Below are positions 1-10,273 of a DNA stretch of 64,000 nt, piece by piece. The first letter of the stretch is position 1, and each line of letters opens with the position of its first letter. A program made the translations under genes and the position numbers. The stretch covers positions 13,144,001 through 13,208,000 of the forward strand of contig CM114275.1 in assembly GCA_050084515.1 (NCBI GenBank), in the 5' to 3' direction. The stretch is from Blasia pusilla (Eukaryota; Marchantiophyta; Marchantiopsida; Blasiales). The notes beneath the pieces were generated by a model. That model was given only the letters and a program-made list of their open reading frames with translations, ran no database searches and had not been told where the DNA came from.

Positions 1-1190
1 CTATTCGGTCTCCTCAGTATGGGTGAGGACATCAACTTGTCCCTAAGGAGTTGAAATGATCTCTCTTGCTCATCCTCCTAGTGCCACTCATGATCCACCT
101 TGGTCAGCAAGGTTAGTGGCTTCGCAATTGAACTGAAATCCTTGACATTTTGTTGATACAAATTTTCCAATCCCATGAACGCATGAACTCGACTCACATT
201 TGTAGGGCTTGGAATGCACGAGATAGCCTCTATCTTTGTCATCTAAACATCAAAGCCACCTAGATGTATCGTATGATCCAAGTACTCAATCTAGTCGTAG
301 AAGAACTTGCACTTGCCTTGAAGTAGCTTCAACCCATGTAACTGCAATTGTCAAAATACCTCCTTTGGATGCCGCTCATGCTCCCCAACCGTGGTGCAAA
401 AGACTACGATGTTATCAATGCAACATCTCGCAAACTCCAAACCTGCCAAGATCCTATTGATGACCTTTTAAAACTCTACCAAGGTGTTTTTTAACCCAAA
501 TGGTAAGAACTGCCACTAATACAAATAATCCTTCCTGTGAGGAACGATGCCCCAAAATGTTGTCTTCTTCCTCTCCACCAATCTGATTGGCAGCTAATGG
601 TATCCAACTCACAGATCTAACAAATTGAAGACCTTTACATGCCGAACATCATCAAAGATCTCCTAGAGTAGGCAAAGCATATTTATCAGACTTTGTATGA
701 TGATTAATAGGCTTGTAATCTCCACACATCTGCCTATTCGTCCAACAGCCATGCACATCCTTCTTGGTAGGCATGACTTTGGTAGATTCATACTCTCCAT
801 GCGACATCTCCACCACTCATGCTCCAACCAACTCTTGGTTCATGCTCTGAATCAGGACCCTTTCTATCTCACTATATCTATAGGGTCGTCGAAACATTGG
901 CGTGTTGCTAGAAAACTCAATGTGGATCCTTGGATCCTTCAATGTTCCCAAATCATACATGCTAAATGCAAAACAACTCCTATGTCTCCTAAGGAATTGA
1001 TGTATCTTGCGCCGCTATCCTCGTGTCAACCTAGGGCCCATATTTGGCTCCCAAGTCTCCATTGGGACTATTGTAAGACTCTAAGGCATGGTATCTATGG
1101 TTGCTATGGCGCTACCCCATTTCATACAACTGAACTCGACTGCTCCCCTACAACCAACTCCAAACTCTCATCTCCTCCATGTGTAGGACC
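1..1190 (-). pseudogene. gypsy reverse transcriptase remnant (copy A)
   Basis: Minus-strand translation in shifting frames matches the RT of copies B and C: a GPRL...FLR...CFAFSM lead-in near 1,050-1,190, the KKDVHG-to-MCGDY stretch near 690-790, the LPFG region near 490-510 and the SRV.AF.GL start of the connection domain near 180-215. Several stops and indels mean no polymerase can be made. The window opens inside this domain. Confidence 0.8.
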
Positions 1191-1439
1191 ATGAACCATG
1201 CTCGATGCTATGGTTGGCATTGGTTGCCATCTCCCAACGTACGTGCAATGTTGTAGGTACACCGTGTGCTAATACATCCCAAGAAGTTCACGAGTGTCTC
1301 TCCTGATCGACCTTGATATGTCGATCTCCTTGGATCTCACCCCTAGCCACTGCTTGAACTACCTTGGTAGGCATGGGGCTCACCAATGCAACAAGTGTGA
1401 CTTGTCGCAACCTTATATGACATTGCTTAGCTATTCCTA

Positions 1440-2165
1440 AGTTGATGATGCATGTCAAGCAGCTGAAGTCCATTTCGTGACCCAAGACATCATATCTTTA
1501 TGACTCTAATAGTGACGATACGGCCGTCACTCATGTGGGGAATCTCATCGCCCGCTTTTAGTCCTCGACATTGGGCTCCACCAACCGCTATGGCTGGTCA
1601 TCCCAAACCAAGCCAAGGCAGCCGCCTTGTATGCATAGGAAGCGGGAAAACTCGCAAACATGGGAAATGTCTCTTGTGGCATGCCAATCCTGTTGACCAC
1701 AGTCAACAGCCATCGATCATCATGCCTCACTACATTTCATCGACAACCAAGATCCATAATAGAATCCACCAACAAATGGGAGGGGCGCTCCACTCTTGCA
1801 TATGCCCTTCATAATACCTCTTGTGGCACTAAGTTTGTCAACCATAAACGTGCACGATGTGCTCGTGAACCTACACTCGCCGCATCCAAAAACACTCTTG
1901 GGCCAATCCAAGCACGCACCTGATATGCACTCATCACCACTTGTAATCGCAAATTGCCCAAGATCAGCATATTCTCCTGAATGTATGATGGAGAACAAGA
2001 TTGATATTCCAGCAAATGTTGCAAGATCCTCATCATCTTCCAGAACAACTTGGACCGAGTATTCGCCAACCTGCTACATTGTCCAATAGTACTAGATTGG
2101 CCCTCACATGGCCAACCAGCAATGAACAAATCAATGGTCCCTACACAATCAAAGTCCTACACCCA
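1440..2165 (-). pseudogene. Cytosine-5 DNA methyltransferase domain remnant (copy A)
   Basis: Reading right to left on the minus strand, motif IV reads GWPCEG (about 2,095-2,115), followed by the ENM form of motif VI, a motif VIII block ending RAHRARLW, and further down a motif X-like stretch near 1,440-1,490. Motif order and spacing match copies B and C. Motifs I and II are missing because the G-rich array starts at about 2,165, just upstream of motif IV. The frame is interrupted several times. In the family the PC cysteine attacks C6 of cytosine; here PCQ has become PCE, and VI has M where V is usual. Confidence 0.8.
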
Positions 2166-2820
2166 AGGTTGCATGGAAATGGACAAGTCTGTCCATGGGA
2201 CGGACATGCCCAGTCCGCACCCGAGCCCACTTCAGAGCCCGCACCCTAGTCTGTCTCGGAGCCCGCCACCTAGACATGGGCTCACATAGTGAGCATCTAT
2301 TGTATGGCCCGCAAGGCGGGCTCAAGGCGAGTAGGCACGGGCTTGGGCGGGCAGACTTGGGTTAGGGCAGGCAGACGCAGGCTCTAGGCTGATGGGCGCG
2401 GGCTAGGGCAGGCTCATGGCGGGTAAGCATGGGCTCCAAGCCGGCAATTGTGGGCTCCATGCGGGCAGGTGCGGGCTAGGGTTGGGAAGGTGCGAGCTTT
2501 AGGTGGGCAGGCGCGGGATCGGGTCGGGCAAGCACGAGCTCAGAGCTAATTGGGCGTGGGCTAGGGCGGGCACGTGCGGGCTCAAGGCTTATTGGGCGTG
2601 GGCTCTAGACGGGCAGGTGCGAGCTCGAGGCAAGCATGGAGAGGGCAGGCGTGGGCTTGAGGGCCCCAAAAAAATTGGTCGGCCGGACCGAAAGATGGTC
2701 TACTAGACCAAATTTTGCGGGCATTGAGCCAACATGCGGGCCCAAGGCAGGTCTTGAGCCCGCCCTAGGCCATGTTGCAAGCAATGCAACGGATGTAGGC
2801 TACAGGAGGGCCCAAAACTC
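2165..2820. repeat. G-rich degenerate minisatellite inside copy A
   Basis: The plus strand is dominated by irregular repeats built around GGGCGGGC, GGGCTAGGGCGGGC and GCAGGTGCGGGCT cores, roughly 20-40 bp apart, between about 2,240 and 2,700. It begins after a GTCCATGGGACGGAC palindromic motif (about 2,185-2,205) and ends in a GCC/GGC-rich stretch at about 2,720-2,815. The array replaces the part of the gypsy polyprotein between gag and methyltransferase motif IV. Repeated GGG runs on one strand make quadruplex formation possible (inference). Unit length and copy number were not computed. Confidence 0.75.
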
Positions 2821-2821
2821 A

Positions 2822-3260
2822 TGGTAATTGTCCATGGGTGCCCCCTCTAAGTGTTGGAACATTATGTTCTATGTTGTGAGTGAGTTGAACTCTCTAGAGT
2901 TCCTAGTCCTTTGGGAATCACACCAACTCCTAAACTTTACGATGAAGTTATGCAACTCTATGGTACCCATAGATCTTGAAGTCCTATGAAGTCCTGTACC
3001 TCGGTTGTTCTTCTCGTACGCCCAAACAATAGAGCACTCAATGTGTGCGGTAATGCACCAAAAAACTCCTCTATGCCCTCTCCCTTGTCTAAAGATGATA
3101 GCGAGGAGATCAAGATGGTCCCACACCTAGAGACCCTCGAAATTGCGCGTGAAATCCCTACTACTCTTAGGTCCAGCACCTCGCCTCTCAAAGTTCCAAA
3201 AAGACACCGTGATGATCCTCGTGCCTCTCTCACACGATCACCCTCAATCTCCTGAGTAAT
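2822..3260 (-). pseudogene. gypsy gag N-terminal remnant (copy A)
   Basis: The nucleotides align closely with 11,010-11,460 of copy B, including the segments encoding the N-terminal S/P-rich region with SDKGEG and the WAYE block. Minus-strand fragments of 85-91 codons are open, but in two different frames, so at least one frameshift is present. Gag is the structural protein of the retroelement particle. Confidence 0.7.
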
Positions 3261-3915
3261 CCCTCAATCACTAAGTCTAAAGATCCGGCTCTCAACCTAC
3301 ACTTCCGCTCACTAAGACGTGTATTGTGCATCAACAAGCAGCTAGCGTGGTGCGGAAAATCAACTACTAACCTATCGTCTCATTGATAAAACGTACCCTC
3401 AACTATGGACATCCCACACACGTCTATGCCCCCTAATCCCATATATCAATGATGCTCTTAGCATCCGCATAAACCCAATATCCCAAATTATTATGTATAC
3501 CTAATATCCATAAATCCCTTACATATGCAAGGCAAAAGATGAGAATGGGTAACTTGAATAGTGTTGGTATCGCTCATCAAAAACTGCAACCCCAACTCGG
3601 TCATAAAGAAAAACTCCTCCTAAAATTAGCAAGTTATACTCCTCTGGTACTAACGACAGTCAAACCTCCTCGATGCGGTGCGGGTATAGAGATAAGGTGC
3701 AGCATTTTTGGCATGAACCGGGTTAAAATGACACGACACTCGAAAATGGGATATGGCACTCAACGGCACACCCTCCTCTATCAGCAATACAGGCTCGGCT
3801 CCTTAATGATGGTGTGGCTCTGAGATCAAGACAATGCAGTGCGGCCACAAGCGGAAATCAATGGCGCCTTGGGGCTACGGGCATCATGGCACAATACACA
3901 ATCATTGTCGAGTGG

Positions 3916-4454
3916 CTACCAAGCACAAGGAATAGCAAAGAAAAAAAAGAACTATGACCCCATCACTTCAAAGGTCACCTATCTATGTTGGACGGTGCTC
4001 TCATACACCTTGCACGCGATGGTTGATGATGAAATGTGTCGGCATTGGTGAGACTTTTGATGCCATGTTTTCGTCCACAAAATCAAGGGCGGCAACATAG
4101 CGCCTTCCCTTCGACGGCCTTAATCACAACCGTCGCCTAAGCAACATCACTATACGGCTAGAAATGGAAACTTAGGGTGGCGGCGAGGACGGACGGTGGT
4201 AACATGAACTGAAGGTGCTTGAACGACACTAAACAACGACGGCGATGTGGAAAACATGAGCTAGCATGGCTAAGTTTGAAGTTAGGGCAATACCCAAAAA
4301 GTCTAGACATTACGGGGGAAACCGAAAACCCCAGTGGACGGCAACAACTCTTCTTGGACAATGGATGAATGGCAAACAGACCTGGCAACAAGTGGACAAC
4401 AGGCACGGATACGCGTACGGCCCTAGTAGCCTTGGACATAACAACACAACAATG
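3916..4454. other. Unassigned stretch between gypsy copies A and G/F
   Basis: No convincing coding region. The left part (to about 4,100) may be the rest of copy A's leader or terminal repeat, and the right part may be the truncated 5' region of the plus-strand copy G/F. Similarity to either is too weak to place by eye. Confidence 0.4.
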
Positions 4455-5842
4455 TGTGTCCAACTCAGTCCATGGCACATTATGTGTTATGGTTTGAGCC
4501 ATTTCCAGATGAGGAGGAGGAGGAGGAGCTAGGAGAAGCTACTTCTTCTGCTACTAGGGATGTGCTAGGAGGGGTGAGTCGGACTGGGAAGTTGTATTAT
4601 CCAGTCGGGTTTGTCCTAGCTTCAACCCCATGGTTGAGTTCTTTGCGGAGCTGCAGAGGAACTACCAAGAGGTACAAACTGAGAAGTTGGAGAGTATCCA
4701 TGGCTTCCGTAGTCGCATGGGAGAGAGTTAGTGGGAGGCATTCACTCGCTTGCGTCATTTGATTAGTGTCACTCAAGGAGTGATGGAGGCCCACATTGTT
4801 TAAGCATGGTACGCAATATTGGAGAGAGACCTGGTGATACGGGTGAGGGATGTTGTAGTATTGATACGCACCTCATTTACGTTGAGGGATGTGTTCAAGA
4901 TGGCGGAGTGCATTGAGGGTAACATGGCTGAGGGGAGTGTAGTAGCAGTGAGTCATACGTGAGAACAGTCATGATTGTCTACACCACCAATGCAACGATG
5001 TGAATTCTAGGAGAGGGGTGTGGTACCCCGAGCCCAGGGAGTTTATCATGAGCATGTTCTATAGAGACATGCGCCATCACGTGTGGCGCAATAACAAGTG
5101 CCATGAGTTATTTGTTGGGCATGTGATGGAGCCGGTCGCCAGCAAGATTGTACCTGTCATGGTAGTGGATACATGCCTCAACCTAGAGGAGGAGATGGGC
5201 CTCCACTAGGACTCTACCAATGTGACCATTATCAATAGTATGGTCATACACTCACTAGGTGTTTTAGCCTACACCTTGAGTTACGCCCGGACCGAGGGCC
5301 ACAAAGGGTACCTGAGGGAGTTGACGGTCTGTGAGAGCCTAAAGGTTGTGCATCAAGTGGTCTCGTTAGGGGACGAGGAGTTGGATTTACCCAAGGGGGT
5401 GATGAATATGCTTGTCGAGGACGTAGAGGTCTGCCATCTAGACACATTGAGGGTAACACAAGGTGTGAGGCTAGGATGGCTGCTCAGATAGAGCAGATTG
5501 CCGTGATGGCATTATAGTTATCTGATTTTGGGTCAGTGGTATTGACGTCTTATGGAGCAGCCAAAGACATGGATCTGAAGGATCCTGGTTGGATGTGAAA
5601 GGCTGTAGAAATAGAGGCAGTCGCCATTGTTATGCATGGAGTAGCTACAAAGTTGGATCCGTAGAGAGGGAAGGCCAAAAAATAGACGAGACTCCCTTAG
5701 TATTTTACTTTGTCCAAGGCGATGAGGACCCCATTGATGGGGGTCCTAATTAGAGTTCCTGGAGAGTGGATGTTGGTGGTATGTAGGCAAAGAGGGCAAT
5801 GGGAGAATCAAGTGCGACGACTCCTATTGTTGATGCTCAAGT
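4455..5842 (+). mobile_element. gypsy copy G/F, left half (gag to pre-protease spacer)
   Basis: Plus-strand gag remnant: an acidic E-rich stretch followed by LGEATSS...DVLGGVSRTG (about 4,500-4,590), which matches the gag of copy B. It continues through the zinc-knuckle region near 5,215-5,290 into the spacer that precedes the protease. The sequence stops at 5,842 with AAGT, and the homologous text resumes at 12,828, also with AAGT. This half and 12,828-13,919 are therefore one element cut by copy B. Numerous stops and frameshifts are present. Confidence 0.85.
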
Positions 5843-5980
5843 TGTCGTGCGCATATACATCGTTACACAACATACATCGTTGTCATCGAGCACACACACA
5901 AACACACATGATCCCATGCTAACTGATGGCATCCATACATAGAGGAGAGAAGTACCAAAATATCTCCAATCGCCCCCCTA
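5843..5980 (-). repeat. 3' terminal B module and polypurine tract of copy B
   Basis: The minus strand reads a purine tract (CTAGGGGGGCG, 5,971-5,980 and neighbours), then about 128 bp ending in GATGTATATGCGCACGACA. It aligns to module B1/B2 of copy C (38,243-38,380 and 38,863-38,996), with the best match at the distal end. It abuts the target duplication, so the B module end is a true element end. Confidence 0.75.
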
Positions 5981-6156
5981 GCTGGTGGTTAGGTTCCTCT
6001 AACTCCAGATAGCCATCTATTCCTACCTACCACGACATACATCTCTAGGACGCTAAGAGCAGAAAGGCCGGGTGCTCATGTGGCCCCATCTATAGTCGCC
6101 TTCCTATAATCCATGTCACAGAAAAAGTCGGAATCGAAACCTACCTAGTATCTCCT

Positions 6157-7287
6157 CTATGTACATCTCGGACACATCCATCGTCCCCAAGGAACCCTAG
6201 TGAGAGGTGGCATTAGACATGCCATATAGCAACCTCTCGAACATCCATCACAGATTAGCATCGTGGCCGCACCATGAGCAGAACCACACAACATACAATG
6301 CAAGCCTGCATGACCTACTGCTGAGCTCGGATCTACTATACCATCAATGTTAGGAAGGTGACATGGCGCATAATTACGCACATGGTCCTTCCATACCATA
6401 CCATCGCGTCCCTCTAGCAAGAGAACACCGAATGGCAAAACCTCACGCATTCTCAAGATGGTGCGCCTTCCAGTCACATCCAACGTTGTGGGTGCCGTCT
6501 GCTGCAAGTAGACATAGTCTCCTTGATGAAACCTCCGGATAGTAGGTCGATAACCACCTCCCCAAATAGTCGCATACCTCAACGTATCCCGACGTTGCAC
6601 AATCGCCAAGTTCTCAAACGCCATGGGCATCACTCTCCGAAATAACTCAGTATTCTCAGAACATGCTCTCATCCATACATCAGGGTCACCAAGGTTCAAT
6701 ACCTCACCAACACCTCGACGAATGGCCGCAGGTAAATCTAGCTGACAAACAATCCTTCCCGTGAGGATCGATGCCCAAAATGTTGTCTTCTGCCTATCCT
6801 CCAATCTGATAGGCAGTTGATGGTATCGGGCTCGCAAATCCAATGGACTGAAGACCTTTACATGCCCAATCGCATCAAAGATCTCCTCAAGGGTGGGCAT
6901 GGCATACCTATCGGCCTTTGTCTGCCGATTGATAGGTCGGTAATCTCCACACATTTGCCTATCCGTCCAGTTGCCATGCACATCCTTCTTGGTGGGCATG
7001 ATAGTGGCAGATGCATACTCTCCATGAGACATCTCCACTAGTCTTGCTCCAACCAAGTCTTGGCTCCTACTCTGAATCAAAGCCCTCTCCATGTCACTAT
7101 ACTTGTAGGGTCGTCGGATGATCGGCGTGTGACTCGACAACTCAATGCGGATCCCTAGATCCTTCAGTGTACCCAAATCATGCATACTAAATGCAAAACA
7201 TCTCCTATAACTCCTTAGGAATTGGTGTATCCGACACGGCTGTCCTCCTGTCAACCTAGGGCCCATATCTGGCTCCCAAGTCTCCAT
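6157..7287 (-). CDS. RT N-terminus / integrase C-terminus / PHD fusion ORF (copy B)
   Basis: An open frame of 376 codons. Residues about 1-165 are the fingers and palm start of a Ty3-type reverse transcriptase (KKDVHGNWTDRQMCGDY, PTLEEIFDA, motif A FSPLDLRARYHQ), with the YxDD motif C missing. Near 6,742 the sequence jumps directly to the integrase C-terminal domain (DLPAAIRR..., GDYVYLQQ). The last about 46 residues form a PHD-like Cys-rich module: C331, C334, C346, C349, then Tyr354 where the family has His, C357, C372, C375. Relative to copy C, one 1-nt change before the junction is compensated at the junction, which keeps the frame open. It cannot polymerise or integrate. It may be a fortuitous relic or a non-autonomous product. 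The first Met may not be the true start. Confidence 0.75.
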   Translation of the reverse strand: METWEPDMGPRLTGGQPCRIHQFLRSYRRCFAFSMHDLGTLKDLGIRIELSSHTPIIRRPYKYSDMERALIQSRSQDLVGARLVEMSHGEYASATIMPTKKDVHGNWTDRQMCGDYRPINRQTKADRYAMPTLEEIFDAIGHVKVFSPLDLRARYHQLPIRLEDRQKTTFWASILTGRIVCQLDLPAAIRRGVGEVLNLGDPDVWMRACSENTELFRRVMPMAFENLAIVQRRDTLRYATIWGGGYRPTIRRFHQGDYVYLQQTAPTTLDVTGRRTILRMREVLPFGVLLLEGRDGMVWKDHVRNYAPCHLPNIDGIVDPSSAVGHAGLHCMLCGSAHGAATMLICDGCSRGCYMACLMPPLTRVPWGRWMCPRCT

Positions 7288-7609
7288 CGTGACTACGATG
7301 GGACTCTCTGGCGCGGATGTTGGTGGTTGCTATGGTGCAACCTCGTCTTGGAAAATAGAACTCCCATCTCCACGTGCAGTATCCGGAACCACGCTTGATG
7401 GTGTGGCTATCATCTCCTAGCATACCTGCAAAACATCCCAAGAAGTCCAAGGGTGTCTCTCTCGATCACCCCTCGCGTGTCGATCTCCTCGGATCTCGCA
7501 CGCAGCCACTGCCTCCACCGTCTTGGTAGGCATGGGGCTCACCAACGCAACCGTTGTGATGTGTCGCCATCTCATACGGCGCTGCTCAGCCACTCCGAAG
7601 CTGAGGATC

Positions 7610-8545
7610 CATGTCAAGCAGTTCAAGTCCATCGCTTGACCCAAGACATGGCGTCGTGATGCCTCTGACACTGACGGTACTGCCGTCACTCCAGTGGGAA
7701 ATCCCATCGCTTGCTCTCTCTTGTCGGCGTTGGGCTCCACCAACCGCTGAACGTGGTCATCCTAAACCAAGCCAGGACTGGCCTCCTTGTATGCATAGGA
7801 AGCGGGAAAACTCACAAAAGTGGGCAAGGTTTCCCGCGGCCTGCCTACCCTATTGACTATAGTCAACGGTGGACGATCATCCTGCCTCACTGCCTGTAAT
7901 CGACGACCTGGATCTAGAATGGAATCCACTAACAAATGGGAGGGGCGCTCCACTCTCGCATACGCCCTCTATAACACCACATGGGGCACCAAGTTGGTCC
8001 ACCATAGACGCGGGCAATGGGCTCTAGAAATTACACTCACCGCATCCAAGAACACTGTTGGGCCGATCCAGGCACGCACTTGATGAACACTCATCACTAC
8101 CCGTGACCTGGAGTCTCCTAAGATCGGCACATTCTCCAGAATGTAGGCTGGAGAACGAGATTGGTGCTCGTACAACTACCGTAAGACCCTCAACATCTCC
8201 CAAAACAACCTCGACCGAGTGTTAGCCAACCCGATGCCTCATCTAGCACTCGATTGGCCCTGACATGGCCAACCGACAATGACCAAATCAATGGTCCCTA
8301 GCCGCTTTAAGTCCTACATCCCTAGCAACAAAATGTCCCTTGGTGGGGAACTCTGGTACCCCTGTACCGCGGATGCAGACAATAAGTCGGAAAAACGTAG
8401 GCATAGCTGCGCCACATGTTGTAGTGAGACACGCCTTGCAACATCATCACTCTCCACATACATGTACTGTTGCACTCGCACTCTTGCCTGCAAAACAGCA
8501 GCTCACCCGGTTCTAATCCCTCCGAAGAGATCTAACACTCGAATA
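7610..8545 (-). pseudogene. DNMT3-like cytosine-5 DNA methyltransferase domain (copy B)
   Basis: About 310 codons on the minus strand, in order: motif I VLDLFGG (8,519-8,540); motif IV GWPCQGQS with the catalytic Cys codon at 8,263-8,265; motif VI ENVPILGD; motif VIII with RAHCPRLWWTNL; motif IX/X with REQAMGFPTG and VLGQAMDLNCLTWI. The order is unpermuted, unlike plant DRM, and the LDA..V..RAH.RL..NL block resembles DNMT3. The family transfers methyl from S-adenosylmethionine to cytosine C5. Damage is limited: a TGA just after motif I, another stop between IV and VI, and frameshifts near 7,750 and 7,955. It lies between protease and reverse transcriptase. Confidence 0.88.
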
Positions 8546-8997
8546 CCATCCTCCGGGATACACCACACAATGGGTGTGGTATCCAAGGGTGTCATCGTAG
8601 CACTCCTTGCTACCTCGGGCTCCTCAGACCCGTCACGTTCCGATGCAAACGCCTCGCTCCACACGGTCTGCTCGTGCTGATCTGCCAATCGTCGAAGCTC
8701 CTCAGTCAAGCCCCACAATGGCACTTCTCCTCCACGGAATGATGCGGCTACCATGACACTCCTCTCCATAGAAATGTCAAGAACGGGAGTATCCTCTGCA
8801 TGGACATGTCCCTCAATCAAATCACTAGGCCAAGTGATGGCATTGCTAAATGCTGCTAAGGTTGCCACCTCTCGTGGCCGTCGCTCGATCACTGCACCTA
8901 AGAATCGAATAGGTAATGAGCTAAGGCGCCCATCACCTGACTGCCATCCGGGTTTGTAGGATGCTGACTCCTCCCAGTAATCCAGGAAAAACCCCAT
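8503..8997 (-). pseudogene. Linker between protease and methyltransferase, ending in motif I (copy B)
   Basis: A 164-codon open stretch that begins DYWEESASYKPGWQSGDGR, runs through a conserved linker (DLIEGH.HA, DISMERSVMVA, EPEVARSATMTPLDTTPIVW) and ends with methyltransferase motif I (RVLDLFGG) followed by TGA. The same linker occurs in copies C (33,400-33,860) and F (13,576-13,919). I recognise no separate function. It may be an N-terminal extension of the methyltransferase. Confidence 0.7.
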
Positions 8998-9058
8998 CGG
9001 CTATAACACTGCTCCACCAACCAAGACGGCGTAGGACTCTGCATCAGTCACTATCGCC

Positions 9059-9852
9059 TTGGCTCGCACCACAAACTCATCTGTAGGATGTCTCGAGCAA
9101 ATCCTCACCACAACCTCCTGTCAGGTGATATACTGTGTGGTACTTGCTCCACCCAAGGATGTCTATATCCAGAATGGACAACGCTCCACATCGGCTCTTG
9201 TCAAGCCCAATCCTCTGAATGACGCTTTCTCCAACATCAGGGGTTGCGCTCCTGAATCCAACAAGACGCGCTACGTACTAAAAGATCTACCTTGGTTATC
9301 TAGAAACACAACACCATGAGAAGCCATGGCACGCTTTATCGCGGGTGTAGCAGGCATCTCTGCCATCCTAGCAACCGCAGCTTGCCATGAATTTGACGTG
9401 GACGGCCCGAGCATCCGTTCCAAGGGCAGGTCCATCACCTCCTCTGCAATCATCTCTAAACGTGATGTAGGAACTCCATGCTCACATAGCGTAGCGGCCA
9501 GCCAAAAAGCATCGGCGGGCGTCCTTCCCGACGTCATAACAGCGGAAGCAAAAAATAAAGGAGCGCGGTACACAATGGTGGCCACCCCCAACAACGTGCT
9601 CGACACATCAACAATAGGAGTCATCACACTCGCTTCTCCCATCGCCCTCCGTGCCTGCATACCAACAACATCACCAACTCTCAAGGAACTCTGATCAGGA
9701 CCCATCGATGGGGTCCTCATCCCCTCGGACAACGTGAAAGATTGAGGAAACCTAGTTTGTTCTTGGCTTCCCCTCGCTGCGGATCCAACTCTATGGCTGC
9801 TCCACGCGTCACAACTGCGGCTGCCTCCATATGGGCAACCCCGCACATACAA
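9059..9852 (-). pseudogene. Retroviral-type aspartic protease and upstream spacer (copy B)
   Basis: The 193-codon stretch 9,852-9,271 holds a Met/Ala-rich spacer (EEVMDLPLERML, SWQAAVARMAEMPATPAIKRAM), then GVVFLDNQGR. After a frame break near 9,271 comes LLDSGAQPLMLEKA (about 9,235-9,265), with the DSG active-site triplet of pepsin-like retroviral proteases. The protease would cut the polyprotein. The frame break separates it from gag. The downstream part to 9,059 matches the segment of copy C that leads to the linker. Confidence 0.75.
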
Positions 9853-9919
9853 CCAGAATCCTCCATATCTCTAGCTGCTCCATAGGATGTCGATGCCACG
9901 GATCCGGCATCGAGTAATC

Positions 9920-10273
9920 TCAATGCCATAGCGGCAATCTGCTCCTGTAGCTGATGTATCTGAGAAGCCATCCTAGCCTCACGCTCGGCATCTCCCTCGA
10001 CGCGTCTAGGTGGTAGGACTCTACCTCCTCCACAGGCAGTTCCACCACCGTGTCGGGAAACTCCAGCTCCTCGTCCCCCAACGGGACCACCTGCTGCACG
10101 ATCTCTAGTCCACCCGGACCGGCTACTCGCTCTCCTGCCCTCTCTGGCCCTTGGTCAGGACATAACTGAGGATGTAAACTGAAACACCTAGCACGTGTAT
10201 GACCATACCTCTGACAATAGTCACACTGATAACCTCCTAGTGCAACACCATCTCCTCCTCCATGCTGAGGCAC
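9920..10273 (-). pseudogene. gag CCHC zinc knuckle region (copy B)
   Basis: The minus-strand frame contains YQCDYCQRYGHTRARCF, an intact C-X2-C-X4-H-X4-C nucleocapsid zinc knuckle (about 10,185-10,235), followed by an acidic stretch (DEELEFPDTVVELPVEEVE). Knuckles of this kind bind the element's RNA during packaging. In copy C the last Cys is replaced by Tyr. Confidence 0.8.

Larger units (their letters stand above)
1..3915 (-). mobile_element. Ty3/gypsy copy A, decayed, minus strand, runs off the left edge
   Basis: Reading leftward on the minus strand the copy holds leader (about 3,915-3,260), gag remnant (3,260-2,822), a G-rich tandem array (2,820-2,165), methyltransferase remnant (2,165-1,440), and reverse transcriptase into the RT thumb/RNase H start (about 1,190 to below 1). 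Each block aligns by eye to copy B (5,843-12,827), and the leader matches copy B over about 11,460-12,115. The CCHC, protease and N-terminal methyltransferase segments that should lie between gag and methyltransferase motif IV are absent, and the array sits there instead. Many stops and frameshifts break every domain. The RNase H, integrase and PHD parts would lie left of the window. Confidence 0.85.
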
